Source of the DNA: Malaya genurostris
Taxonomy: Eukaryota; Arthropoda; Insecta; Diptera; Culicidae
Assembly: GCF_030247185.1 (NCBI RefSeq)
Contig: NC_080571.1
Coordinates: 43,709,502-43,773,501, forward strand
Direction: 5' to 3'
Length of the DNA stretch: 64,000 nucleotides
Under the pieces are notes generated by a model. The model ran no database searches and was not told the origin of the DNA. It saw only the letters and a program-made list of their open reading frames with translations. Positions 34,644-47,967 of the stretch are shown here, piece by piece. The stretch's first letter is position 1. The number at the start of each line of letters is the position of its first letter. A program made the position numbers and the translations under genes.

Positions 34644-35640
34644 TATTACTTTAAACTCTCTAGCAAAGCTTTAGACGCCCGAATGACAAACTAACTGCTA
34701 GGACTTTAAGGCAAGACAAAATCTCCACTCGTTCGGCATTTGCCAGTACCTTTCCGGAGGCCATTCCACAAACTTCGCATCAACTTGATTACCTACCAAA
34801 CGGCACAGGAATCTGCCCGAATTCTCATCATCCTTTATTCATTATGCTGATGCTCGACTGAGTAGGCTGTTCTCAGGAAGATACACGGTTAGCCGATATC
34901 AAAGCAGTGTATGATAATTTTTCGATCGTTCTAGTGGGTGACACATACAGTCGTCAGTGACCCACTAAATATTCATCTCCGGCAATCCTTTCTCTTGCAA
35001 CCCGAGTTAGCCACTGCAGCAAAGCCAGCGAAGGGACTTACGAAGGAATCAAGAGAAAGGACCCCAAAAAAATCAAACAAAATTAAAGTTCAATGTAATT
35101 CATTCGAGTTCTACATTGAAAACTGATCAAAATCTGGAACAGATATCGAAACGAAAATCGACACACGATAAAATCGACGCCCCTCGTCGATGAGAAAACC
35201 ACATTCCAACAGTAGCACATTAAACCGCTTGAACCCGTCACGGAGAAACTGTGTCATAAAAGCAGCACATCTCCATTAGAACTAAGACAGTTCCATTCAG
35301 TTTGCACTCCTGTCATAATTGTGTAAACCAGAAGAAGGAAAGCGGGAAGAGTTCTACTACCAAATTTATTCCACAATACACTGTCAGATGCATAAGGTGC
35401 TAGCTGCTAAGTGCATCCAAAAGTTGTGGTCTGATGCTTTTAGGCTCTTGAAATGGTTTGGTTTCTTGATGCCAACTGCTGCTGAAAATAGCGCTACCGG
35501 AATGACGTCGGGTTAGTGCCATTTCCTGCGCGGTGTCACGTTGAAACCATTATCATTGTGATTAAATTATGTCACGAAATGAAATTAGACCTCGCAGCTG
35601 GTTGCCTATTTTAGTAGCAGTAGCTACATGAATAAACAAG
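34644..35640. other. Repeat-poor host-like DNA
   Basis: No transposon ends, satellite or recognisable coding region seen in about 1 kb. Short frames (34938-35126 and 35319-35516) have no known domain. Confidence 0.5.
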
Positions 35641-38516
35641 AATTGATAAGACTGAACAAGACTAAACAAGACTAGACAAGACTAGACAAGACTAGACAAG
35701 ACTAGACAAGACTAGACAAGACTAGACAAGACTAGACAAGACTAGACAAGACTAGACAAGACTAGACAAGACTAGACAAGACTAGACAAGACTAGACAAG
35801 ACTAGACAAGACTAGACAAGACTAGACAAGACTAGACAAGACTAGACAAGACTAGACAAGACTAGACAAGACTAGACAAGACTAGACAAGACTAGACAAG
35901 ACTAGACAAGACTAGACAAGACTAGACAAGACTAGACAAGACTAGACAAGACTAGACAAGACTAGACAAGACTAGACAAGACTAGACAAGACTAGACAAG
36001 ATTAGACAAGACTAGACAAGACTAGACAAGACTAGACAAGACTAGACAAGACTAGACAAGACTAGACAAGACTAGACAAGACTAGACAAGACTAGACAAG
36101 ACTAGACAAGACTAGACAAGACTAGACAAGACTAGACAAGACTAGACAAGACTAGACAAGACTAGACAAGACAAGACTAGACAAGACTAGACAAGACTAG
36201 ACAAGACTAGACAAGACTAGACAAGACTAGACAAGACTAGACAAGACTAGACAAGACTAGACAAGACTAGACAAGACTAGACAAGACTAGACAAGACTAG
36301 ACAAGACTAGACAAGACTAGACAAGACTAGACAAGACTAGACAAGACTAGACAAGACTAGACAAGACTAGACAAGACTAGACAAGACTAGACAAGACTAG
36401 ACAAGACTAGACAAGACTAGACAAGACTAGACAAGACTAGACAAGACTAGACAAGACTAGACAAGACTAGACAAGACTAGACAAGACTAGACAAGACTAG
36501 ACAAGACTAGACAAGACTAGACAAGACTAGACAAGACTAGACAAGACTAGACAAGACTAGACAAGACTAGACAAGACTAGACAAGACTAGACAAGACTAG
36601 ACAAGACTAGACAAGACTAGACAAGACTAGACAAGACTAGACAAGACTAGACAAGACTAGACAAGACTAGACAAGACTAGACAAGACTAGACAAGACTAG
36701 ACAAGACTAGACAAGACTAGACAAGACTAGACAAGACTAGACAAGACTAGACAAGACTAGACAAGACTAGACAAGACTAGACAAGACTAGACAAGACTAG
36801 ACAAGACTAGACAAGACTAGACAAGACTAGACAAGACTAGACAAGACTAGACAAGACTAGACAAGACTAGACAAGACTAGACAAGACTAGACAAGACTAG
36901 ACAAGACTAGACAAGACTAGACAAGACTAGACAAGACTAGACAAGACTAGACAAGACTAGACAAGACTAGACAAGACTAGACAAGACTAGACAAGACTTG
37001 ACAAGACTAGACAAGACTAGACAAGACTAGACAAGACTAGACAAGACTAGACAAGACTAGACAAGACTAGACAAGACTAGACAAGACTAGACAAGACTAG
37101 ACAAGACTAGACAAGACTAGACAAGACTAGACAAGACTAGACAAGACTAGACAAGACTAGACAAGACTAGACAAGACTAGACAAGACTAGACAAGACTAG
37201 ACAAGACTAGACAAGACTAGACAAGACTAGACAAGACTAGACAAGACTAGACAAGACTAGACAAGACTAGACAAGACTAGACAAGACTAGACAAGACAAG
37301 ACAAGACTAGACAAGACTAGACAAGACTAGACAAGACTAGACAAGACTAGACAAGACTAGACAAGACTAGACAAGACTAGACAAGACTAGACAAGACTAG
37401 ACAAGACTAGACAAGACTAGACAAGACTAGACAAGACTAGACAAGACTAGACAAGACTAGACAAGACTAGACAAGACTAGACAAGACTAGACAAGACTAG
37501 ACAAGACTAGACAAGACTAGACAAGACTAGACAAGACTAGACAAGACAAGACAAGACTAGACAAGACTAGACAAGACTAGACAAGACTAGACAAGACTAG
37601 ACAAGACTAGACAAGACTAGACAAGACTAGACAAGACTAGACAAGACTAGACAAGACTAGACAAGACTAGACAAGACTAGACAAGACAAGACAAGACTAG
37701 ACAAGACAAGACAAGACTAGACAAGACTAGACAAGACTAGACAAGACTAGACAAGACTAGACAAGACTAGACAAGACTAGACAAGACTAGACAAGACTAG
37801 ACAAGACTAGACAAGACTAGACAAGACTAGACAAGACTAGACAAGACTAGACAAGACTAGACAAGACTAGACAAGACTAGACAAGACTAGACAAGACTAG
37901 ACAAGACAAGACAAGACTAGACAAGACTAGACAAGACTAGACAAGACTAGACAAGACTAGACAAGACTAGACAAGACTAGACAAGACTAGACAAGACTAG
38001 ACAAGACAAGACAAGACTAGACAAGACTAGACAAGACTAGACAAGACTAGACAAGACTAGACAAGACTAGACAAGACTAGACAAGACTAGACAAGACTAG
38101 ACAAGACTAGACAAGACTAGACAAGACTAGACAAGACTAGACAAGACTAGACAAGACTAGACAAGACTAGACAAGACTAGACAAGACTAGACAAGACTAG
38201 ACAAGACTAGACAAGACTAGACAAGACTAGACAAGACTAGACAAGACTAGACAAGACTAGACAAGACTAGACAAGACTAGACAAGACTAGACAAGACTAG
38301 ACAAGACTAGACAAGACTAGACAAGACTAGACAAGACAAGACAAGACTAGACAAGACTAGACAAGACTAGACAAGACTAGACAAGACTAGACAAGACTAG
38401 ACAAGACTAGACAAGACTAGACAAGACTAGACAAGACTAGACAAGACTAGACAAGACTAGACAAGACAAGACAAGACTAGACAAGACTAGACAAGACTAG
38501 ACAAGACTAGACAAGA
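35641..38516. repeat. 10-bp satellite, unit GACTAGACAA, ~285 units
   Basis: A very pure array. The left edge shows transition forms (GACTGAACAA, GACTAAACAA). The word ACAAGACAAG, with a GACAA half-unit in place of ACTAG, appears once near 36170, where it shifts the phase by 5 bp, and then repeatedly from about 37290 to 38470 without a phase shift. The TAG in each unit gives stops, so no long frame exists. Confidence 0.98.
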
Positions 38517-38816
38517 CTGAAGAAAAGACTGAAGAAAAGAATGAAGAAAAGACTGAAGAAAAGACTGAAGAAAAGACTGAAGGAAAGACTGAATAAAAGA
38601 CTGAAGAAAAGACTGAAGACAAGACTGAAGACAAGACTGAAGATAAGACTGAAGACAAGACTGAAGACAAGACTGAAGACAAGACTGAAGACAAGACTGA
38701 AGACAAGACTGAAGATAAGACTGAAGACAAGACTGAAGACAAGACTGAAGATAAGACTGAAGACAAGACTGAAGATAAGACTGAAGACAAGACTGAAGAC
38801 AAGACTGAAGACAAGA
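38517..38816. repeat. 12-bp satellite GACTGAAGAMAA/GACTGAAGACAA, 25 units
   Basis: Adjoins the decamer array without a spacer and shares the GACT start and the ACAA end. Two blocks are seen: GACTGAAGAAAA first, then GACTGAAGACAA with GACTGAAGATAA variants. The 12-bp period equals four codons, hence the artefactual Ser-Val-Leu-Ser frame on the minus strand. Confidence 0.95.
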
Positions 38817-39879
38817 CTTCAGGCGTGTTTCTGCTACAAAGGTAATTTTTGCAATATAAATTCAGTGAAAAGCACGACGAATTTCTTTTTATCAGAATCA
38901 TTAACAATTAAAATATTACATGAAAAGACCGAAATCAGCATTTTGGCGAAAAAATTAGTTGATTTTCTGATTTTAGTTAGTCATTTTTTGAGACAACTAA
39001 AAAAGTCTTACTTTTGCTAATTCAGATTTATAATTCTCATTCCCTTAATAATAATAAAATATTTGTTGAAATGGCTATTTTTTTAGTTGAATTCACCAAT
39101 TAAACGTGCTGTCATTTCTTAGCTAAGGCACACTTCATTTCCATTCAACTAATTTTTTAGTTGAATTAGAGAAATAAAACGTTGTTTTCAACCAACATAA
39201 ATGGTTGAATTGGTTTCTGCAAACTCACTTCACTCTTTCATGTAAAAACCTTATTACGCACAATCGCCTTGAATGCGCATCAATTCTGAATAAATACACT
39301 TTCCACTAAGAGTTTACGGCATTTTTACATATCAGTGTAAAAATTTAAATATGGATATATCGTTACATATGCGAAAAACATCAAAACAATTTGCAAGCAG
39401 TTTCAACCAGACTGTCCTTTTTAGCTATTTGATGGATTGATTTGCTTTGACACTTCTCATGAGTTTTTGGCTAATAAATGAAATAAATTTCATTTTGGTT
39501 TTCTTTGTGCTGTCCTTCAGCAATGATGGTGATAGATAAATAGAAACAAATTTTCTGATTTTAATAACAAAATCAGTTGTCAATGAGAATTTCGTGTTGG
39601 ATTGAGATATTGCTGAGTTGTGTTCAGGATTTGCCAACTAAACACATTCTCTAGAAATAAGAGTTTTTTTCAGCAAAGTAAATTCTCAATTTTAATTAAT
39701 TTAATAGTTATTTTGGAAATTTTGTTGTTAAAATCAACTAATTCAAAAACAGTAATACGAATTAGACGCAGAGCTTATTTCGGTCGTTCCGTGTATGTTT
39801 TTGGAAAACGACGCGCCTAAAATAATGTGTTTACTTGTGATCATTGCTCCAGTTTTGATTTTGTGTTTCAGAATTTAAA
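38817..39879. other. AT-rich non-coding stretch
   Basis: Contains several TTTTTAGTTGAATT-type words (near 39080 and 39150), perhaps an old repeat. No gene was recognised. Confidence 0.4.
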
Positions 39880-41573
39880 TAGGGTAAGGGCTCCCTATTT
39901 CATCTCATTTGTAAGGACGTTACCTTAAAAACCTGATTTATCCATCAAAATCACTACGATTCTTTCATATTCCTGCTTAATTCGCCTTGCTCCACATTGG
40001 GAATTGATTCACGTTCCTTGGAAACTAAAATAATAATTAAAAAATCAGCTAAAAACACTTCTGATATGTTCACTACTGTGTTCCTAATTTCATCTCAAAG
40101 GTTTTATATCTATCCTATCGTTGGTCCTTTATTCATCCCACAAATTTGCAATGGCGACAGCAATCAAAACCAAAATATTGCACTATTACACTCTCAGGTT
40201 CAAAATGGCAGAATTTTTCATAAAAAGGGCCTAATGCCAACTATGACACAACACACGATATTTAAAAAAACAGTTTGGAATCAGTTCGACGTTTAAAATT
40301 TTTTGGATCGTTTTTATTACCTTTCGTTTCAAATTTAAAATTTTACTCTGCAATTAATTTGGAGAACTTAAAAAAAAACAAAAAAAGAATTGTTACTATT
40401 TAGGCATTAGCCCTTCTAAAAACAAAATGTAGAACCAGAGATGCCATTCATACAGATTTATCTGTATTGTATAGAATTTTGCGTTCGCGTTCGATAAATC
40501 AGATTAAATATTTTCTATATTTGATACAGATTTGTAAAGGTTCATACAAAGTGAGAAGTAAAACGTTAGACTTTTCTCTCTGAGTGTCTATTAGTACTTC
40601 TTTAAAAGTTTATTAATCAACGGACAAATCACATGTTAAAATGGAAATCTTTTGTGCAAATGTTTGATGATGAACACTGATAAACATTTATATTAAAATT
40701 TAAAACCAATTTGAATTTGATTTGAATTTGAATTTGATTCATTTTATTAGTGAAAACAGATAGAGCAGATACATATTTTCTATGAAAATAACTGGCATCT
40801 CTGTGCACAGCCGATGAAACACGCACATTAAGCAGTGCTATGGTGACGTATAGCGGAAAGGAACCAGTGCTACTAGATTTGCCACAATGGTTTTTTGATT
40901 AGTATTTGACACGCTCTATTTGGTAATATTAGAATCCGAAACAGTTTTATTTATATATAAATATCAATGATATAACTAAACTGATGTCAGGGATACCAAA
41001 ATATACTTGTTGATCATAATTTAAAGGAGAAAAAAAAATTTTTTTTATTTAACGTTATGAGAAAACTTGGCAACTTTGCGATACGAAATGAGATGAAAAC
41101 AAAGCGCAATCAAGTTAATTAAGTGCAAATTTTCATCTCATATTTTTCATTGCTTTTATTGCTTCTCAGGTAATTTCAGAAGTCTTTAATCGTTGAATAA
41201 TCAAGTTAAAATGAACATTATTAACTATAAAGTCATCCAACATTGAATAGTTGTGTAATTATGTGAAATAGTGATCATGTTTTGAGACGAATCGATTAGT
41301 AAATATACGGAAACATGGTGAATTGTAAAACTTCAGACGAAAGTGGTTCCTAAATCAAAGAATGAGTTTATTTTAAATGAAAAAAGCGATCGTTGAAGGT
41401 TTTTTAACTATTTTTTTTCAATTGGAAAGTGTGGCAAAACCTAGAATAAATGTTTTAAAACGTTCCACTGTTTTGTTCAGGTACGTTTAAAGATAAGATT
41501 AATGTTCAAAGTTATGAGGTGAAGGAATGAGATGGAAATTGAAGCTGAGATGAAATAGACAGCCCTTGCCCTA
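39880..41573. mobile_element. Non-autonomous DNA element, 1690 bp, TIR GGGYAAGGGCT, TA TSD
   Basis: Element 39882-41571 begins GGGTAAGGGCTCCCTATTTC followed by ATCTCA and ends with the inverse, in which 23 of the first 26 positions match. TA lies outside both ends (39880-39881 and 41572-41573). The motif TTTCATCTCA or its inverse recurs inside both ends (near 40086, 41089, 41130, 41526 and 41545). No transposase was found. A frame at 39997-40296 is unrecognised. The class is open: TA could be a 2-bp TSD or part of a TWA site of PIF/Harbinger. Confidence 0.65.
40436..40803. mobile_element. hAT-like MITE nested in the 39.9-kb element
   Basis: The ends CAGAGATGCCATTCATA and, inverted, CAGAGATGCCAGTTATT share an 11-bp perfect terminus. 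The flanking octamers TGTAGAAC and TGCACAGC agree at 5 of 8 positions, so a decayed 8-bp TSD is possible. There is no coding capacity. Confidence 0.55.
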
Positions 41574-42857
41574 CTCACACGAAACGGCATGAAAAAAACA
41601 CGAGTGAATTCAATCTCTTTAAAAAAAAACACTATGTCGAATTCTTGCAAATACCGCGGATTGATTTTTCCTTTTATGTTTGCAAAATCGTCTTATTTTA
41701 AATAATTAGGTGAATCAATACAGCTTGTATTGTTATATCTGTGAAACAAATTAATCAAAGTGGTTGAACAATTTTTTTTTCAGATTTACGTTAGATGGTG
41801 TTCCACAGTGGAATTTATTATTTGCAACAACGGTCACATCAAATATGTAAAAATACATTCATACAAAATGTGAAGTTGATGTTTGTGAAATCAAAAGCGT
41901 TGCTGTGCTTAGTCTTTTATGATGTAGATTTTCGGTTTATTATTTTTATGTTGTCAATTCTCTATCAGCCGGTGGGTAAAACAACACGATTATTAAATGA
42001 ACATGCTTCAGGATCAAGTAAACATTTTCAGTAGGTCTGGCTTTTCATTGCCATATCACATCACTTGAAGCAGAGGGTTCAAAGTGATATCCGGAAAGAA
42101 AATTTGCGTTACGAGCTTTGAAAGAAATACATTCTTCAAGTAACGCATTTTCGAACCATGACTAATTTTCATGGGAGAAGAGTTATTGCTCATGGTTTCA
42201 TGAGAAGTTAAAATGATTTGTTTCATGATTTCTTTCCATACACCATAAAATTTCACTCTCAAATTACCATAATCTTGTCGATTAGCAAGCTGAAAGTTGT
42301 TTCGTCCGAAATATCAGTTTAGACATTGCCCTCAGGTGTAATAGCAAAAAGTGTTTTGCCAGTAGCATAAATTTTACGTCTGCCTAGGGGTTTTTTGGTG
42401 AGCGCTCAGGTCGTTCATCATAAACTGCTACGCACTGATGAATCAAAGACGAAACGTAAAATCAATTCACACCATATTATTTTTCACGGTGAATACCTTC
42501 TTCATATAGTCCCAATAGCTACCTAACACATTACCCGAAAAAGCAAATCAATCTAACAGACCGTTTATAAGACTATTTGAAAATGGTCAAGAATTTTTTG
42601 TTTAAGCCCTTCTGAAAAGCAATGCAACAGTTGAAATGGCATACTGATGTTGAAAATTGTCCCTTTTGGTCAAGGAAAATACTTATACACCCAAACCTCC
42701 GAATACGAACACTTTTTTTACGTTACGTCTTTTTACGTAACTCTTTTTACGAACCAAATGCCAAATAACGTAATCTTTTTTTACGAACCAACTTCGTAAA
42801 AAGAGGTTTTTGCATCCAATGAAAACAATTTCCGGCTCTATGGAAATTACAATATGG
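41574..42857. other. AT-rich non-coding stretch with a small inverted repeat
   Basis: At 42697-42815 the words AAACCTCCGAATACGAAC and CGTAAAAAGAGGTTT form a weak inverted pair around several TTTTTACGAACC-type words. It may be a short MITE. Nothing else was recognised; the frame at 41795-42034 has no domain. Confidence 0.4.
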
Positions 42858-44714
42858 GTTTTTTTAAAATACCCACATTGTAAGGGTTTTAAGGAATATC
42901 GACAAACCGGAAGTCGCCATCTTGGATTTCCAAACTACTTCAAACATCGTTTCCGTCATCTACTCATCAATCCCGGTTCCGAAAATACCCATATTGTAAG
43001 GGTTTTTAGGAATATCGACAAACCGGAAGTCGCCATCTTGGATTTCCAAACCACTTCAAACATCGTTTTCCGTCATCTACTTATCAATCCCGGTTCCGAA
43101 AATACCCACATTGTAAGGGTTTCTAGGAATATTGATAAACCGGAAGTCGTGATCTTGGATTTCCGAACCACTTCAAACATCGTTTTCCGTCATCCACTCA
43201 TCAATCCCGGTTCCGAAAATACCCACATTGCAAGGGGTTTTTAGGAATATTGATAAACCGGAAGTCGTGATCTTGGATTTCCGAACCACTTCAAACATCG
43301 TTTTCCGTCATCTACTCATCAATCCCGGTTCCGAAAATACCCACATTGTAAGGGTTTTTAAGGAATATCGACAAACCGGAAATCGCCATGTTGGATTTCC
43401 AAACTACTGCAAACATCGTTTCCGTCATCTTCTCATCAATCCCGGTTCCGAAAATACCCATATTGTAAGGGTTTTCAAAGAATATAGACAAACCGGAAGT
43501 CGCCATCTTGGATTTCTGAACCACTTCAAACATCGTTTTCGTCAACTACTAATCAATACCGGTTCTAAAATACCCACATTGTAAGGGTTTTTAGGAATAT
43601 TGATAAACCGGAAGTCGTGATCTTGGATTTCCGAACCACTTCAAACATCGTTTTCCGTCATCTACTCATCAATCCCGGTTCGGAAATACCCACATTGTAA
43701 GGGTTTTCAAAGAATATCGACAAACCGGAAGTCGCCATCTTGGATTTCTGAACCACTTCAAACATCGTTTTCGTCAACTACTAATCAATACCGGTTCTAA
43801 AATACCCACATTGTAAGGGTTTTTAGGAATATTGATAAACCGGAAGTCGTGATCTTGGATTTCCGAACCACTTCAAACATCGTTTTCCGTCATCTACTCA
43901 TCAATCCCGGTTCGGAAATACCCACATTGTAAGGGTTTTCAAAGAATATCGACAAACCGGAAGTCGCCATCTTGGATTTCCGAACCACTTCAAACACCGT
44001 TTTCCGTCATCTACTCATCAATTCCGGTTCGAAAATACCCACATTGTAAGGGTTTTTAGGAATATCGACAAACCGGAAGTCGCCATCTTGGATTTCCAAA
44101 CTACTTCAAACATCGTTTCTGTCATCTACCCATCAATCCCGGTTCCGAAAATACCCATATTATAAGGGTTTTTAGGAATATCGACAAACCGGAAGTCGCC
44201 ATCTTGGATTTCCAAACCACTTCAAACATCGTTTCCGTCATCTACTCATCAATCCCGGTTCCGAAAATACCCATATTGTAAGGGTTTTTAGGAATATCGA
44301 CAAACCGGAAGTCGCCATCTTGGATTTCCAAACCACTTCAAACATCGTTTTCCGTCATCTACTTATCAATCCCGGTTCCGAAAATACCCATATTGTAAAG
44401 GTTTTTAGGTATCAAACAAACCGGAAGTCGCCATCTTGGATTTCCAAACCACTTCAAACATCGTTTCCGTCTTCTACTCATCAATCCCGGTTCCGAAAAT
44501 ACCCATATTGTAAGGGTTTTTAGGAATATCGACAAACCGGAAGTCGCCATCTTGGATTTCCAAACCACTTCAAACATCGTTTTCCGTCATCTACTTATCA
44601 ATCCCGGTTCCGAAAATACCCACATTGTAAGGGTTTTTAAGGAATATCGACAAACCGAAAGTCGCCATCTTGGATTTCCAAACCACTTCAAACATCGTTT
44701 CCGTCATCTACTCG
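42858..44714. repeat. 117-bp tandem array, 16 units, with higher-order structure
   Basis: The anchor ACCGGAAGTCGCCATCTTGG recurs about every 117 bp from 42906 to 44657. Unit subtypes differ at GTCGCCATC versus GTCGTGATC and TTTAGG versus TTCAAAG. Segment 43463-43696 is repeated as 43697-43930, a 234-bp two-unit duplication carrying the rare TCGTCAACTACTAATCAATA variant. Frames in it are short and repeat-derived. Confidence 0.95.
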
Positions 44715-44737
44715 GAAGAAAATTGTTGCAAATAAAC

Positions 44738-44890
44738 AGATGTAGCCCACTTAGACAAAACCATGCGCATCTCTCGTGCATCGTAAAACTGACGGTAATT
44801 AGATTGCTAATTCGATACAAGCAAAGAGCGAATAATACGGTTGAATCAGCATTCAAGCACGTCTCCAGCACCAGTAATTACATCACAAGT
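44738..44890 (-). repeat. Dispersed repeat B, copy 1
   Basis: The inverse of 47968-48127, sharing TTGAATCAGCATTCAAGCAC-, ATAATACGGTTGAATCAG- and CCACTTAGACAAAACC-type blocks. It abuts the 117-bp array. Not identified. Confidence 0.7.
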
Positions 44891-47800
44891 ATTTTATGAC
44901 ATTACCGACATATGCAGGAAAGTGAAAAGAAAAAATATTCTGTAAAATTTACCTGTTCAACCGATCATCTTCAACCTTCCAGGGAATCAAACAAGAATCC
45001 ATGTTCGTTTAATTCAATTTCAATACCAGCCTACCTCTTAACACTACTTATAAAGTCTTGTCCAACGCTTGGGCTAACTTTTGTTTTGCGTGGAAATTCA
45101 TATTGCTTCGTATAGTCCGACGATTTTACTTCATTAGGATGTTTTCAAAGCGCCTGCTTCTTGATGGCCAAGAATTTATCAATTGAACGCAGCTCCGATG
45201 CGTTTGGGAAGTTGAAGTTCTTCGTCACGAAGCTCACCTAATTGCCTTTGCACTACCCCAAAACATCTGTCGAGTAATGGCACGAGGCTAAATTTAACCA
45301 GAAAAGTGTAGGACCAATGTGTGATCTCAAAAGTGGAAGTAGACACTTTTGGAGACATTCCGTTATGCATTTGTGCCTAATGATCGTACCGTTTGTCACA
45401 AATGTAGTGCTCCGCTTTCCACATTACCAAATAATGCATTTGTTGGCAAACTTTGACCTCTTCTGCTTTCTTCTGGGACATCAAACTTATGATGGACATC
45501 CCGGAAGTCTACTTTCACGCGGTGATTTGCCCACCGTATTCTGCGTACATTGCGATTCAGTCCCTTTTGAGCTTTGTAATTCATTAAATTAATTCAAGAT
45601 ACCCGATGGGTAAAAAGTTACAGTCATTTAAAAGTGATATAATTCCAGTCCGTACCGAAGGGTGATAGGATAATTTTTATCTTACTTTTCTAAACGCCGA
45701 CGGTTGCTAAAGCTACTCTCAAGCCAATCGATTACCCGGACGATTCACAAACACGCTCCCAGTTCCCAGCACCGATCAGCTTTGAACCAATCCAACTCCA
45801 AGGAACAATTTTTCAATTAGTGCCCCATTTAATCCGAACTAAACTGCAGGATTAGGCAAATATATGCCCGCTGCTCTCTATTATGATGCAGATCAATGGC
45901 GCTTTTCATGACTCTACTGCTGGTCGGCAATGCGGCAAACTAGGACAAAAAGCTTTTTCATCAACTTTGGCTGTTTGGAGTTTCCAGGAAAGTTGGCAGG
46001 CCCCGCTCGGCGAGGCACTGGTTGGCTTATTTAAACTTTCCTGCAAACTGCCAATGGAAAGAGAAAGCCCTTGGTTGTGGTTTTGCAGCAACAAAGGCGA
46101 AAGTTAGACTATCGACCCGCAGGAGAATAAAGCGTGAAGCGTAACATTTTTCAGCATCAACAGCGATGACACAGAAAAAATACGGCTTTGTTGGTACCTG
46201 GTTTGGAAATTGAGAAATGTTTCCTGGATCGGAGCGGGGTATGCGGAACGTGAAATGTCAAGAAAGTGAGTGGACGGAATTAACTTCTCGCAGAAGGGTA
46301 TTATTTTAGGATGGAAGTAGCTTCCGATAGCAACTGATGAAAACTACTTATTCATTAAACATCGCAGTTTGAAAGAAAACTACAGCGAAACATCAAAACT
46401 GTTTCGTCTATAGGAAAACCCCCTAAGCACACTGCGCCTCTGTTCTGCCTTCAGTACCCAGTAAACAGTGGTTAGCATCCGACAACCAGACTGGCACAAT
46501 TTATAGCTGCAGCAACATTTTAAAGTGACACAAACTGGAATTGCTGTCAGGCTAAAATAACCCTTATTTCTATATCCATATACCAGCATAAATACAGGGG
46601 AGGTAAGACATCCGAAACGTGCCAACAATTCTGCCCATTATAGTTATAATACCGACCCATAGAGCAGCTATCTGTTCGGTGCTGTTGAAATTCATTTCGC
46701 ATGCCCTCCCTCGCCCCGTGCCACCGGGCGGCACATTCCATGTATCCTGTTTTTTTCCCACCCTTGAAATATACACAACCATCATCGGGAGCAGCAACGG
46801 TACCAGGCAGCGGCTTCTTCGGCTCCGGCTCCGGCTCCGGCCCCGGCACCGACCGAAGTAATTTGATCCGAAATTGTTTTGGAAGCGTGCTAAGAACGAC
46901 TAAGCGAACTTTCCGAGTTCTGGTAAGGATAAATCTCGGAAGGGTGTTTTACAGTAAATTGTCTCCAGGTTTTCTGTGGGGATATCTCACGGGCTTCTCC
47001 CAACCAATGGCCACGGCCGTTGCCTTGAGTCGGACCGCATTTTCCCCGTGCCGACACAAAGCAGAGAAGAAAGAAAGTCTGCGGCGGAAATTAGGGTCAG
47101 GGACAATTTTTGTTGGCCCCGGTAGCGACGGCCATGTCGGCTCGTAGTTACACTTCGGTTGAACGTCGCTTAAATGATGCTGTTTCAGGCTGCTAATAAA
47201 GGAAATGTTTCGCACTTTTTGCGGCAAGTGTACCGAAGAGTTATGGGGGGTAACAATTTATAGCATCCAGATGTCGAGAAAGTCGTTTCTTCTGCCCCGG
47301 GACTGTAAGCGTTTCGAAACGATCCGTCGTACTTGTGCTGATGTCGCTATTTATCGAATTGTGATTTCTTTATGTCAAGGTAACGTTGTAATGGACACAT
47401 AGCTTTCCAACTAGAAAGAGTGTTCGCTAGAACCATGACATTATTTTTTTTACCATGTTCTGTGCTCTGAAAGAAAATCGTTGCCTTTATAATTAACATT
47501 CCTATCTCATGAAACCATGATTAATATTTATGATCTCTTGATCAAAGAATACAATAATTCTTTCTTCAAGAGATATTATCAGTGCTGGAAACGATCCCTT
47601 CACGCGTCAGTTTAAAATGAAATTCCTAAGTTGGCTTCCAAGACTGTAGATGTTTGCACGACATTCAGTGTGGACGAAAACTTTCACGTTGCCTGCTATC
47701 CGGGCAGTCATACATGAATGTCACGCGAATCACACAGATGAATGTCGCATTTGACAGTCATGAGCGAGCGCTGCATGAATGTAGTGACAACAGTCTTACT

Positions 47801-47967
47801 CGTATTTGGCGATGAATGTAACGAAAGAATGATAGTCATCAATAGGATCGGCTGAATTTTCATTGCTGGTAATAAAAATTCATGAAGAAATTCATAATGG
47901 CGTCATTAGTGACTGTTTTCATCTCGATACTGTTCCGAATCTCATATTGCTGCTGTGAAGACGATCT
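44891..47967. other. Repeat-poor host-like DNA with a GC-richer core
   Basis: No satellite or transposon ends seen. 46690-47150 is clearly richer in G and C than its flanks and holds open frames on both strands. On the minus strand one begins with a Pro-Glu repeat (PGPEPEPEPKKP). I cannot tell an exon from regulatory DNA, and no domain or convincing splice pair was found. Confidence 0.45.

Noticed and set aside
38497..39020. Ser-Val-Leu-Ser and Lys-Arg-Leu-Lys frames on opposite strands
   Set aside because: Both come from the 12-bp satellite.
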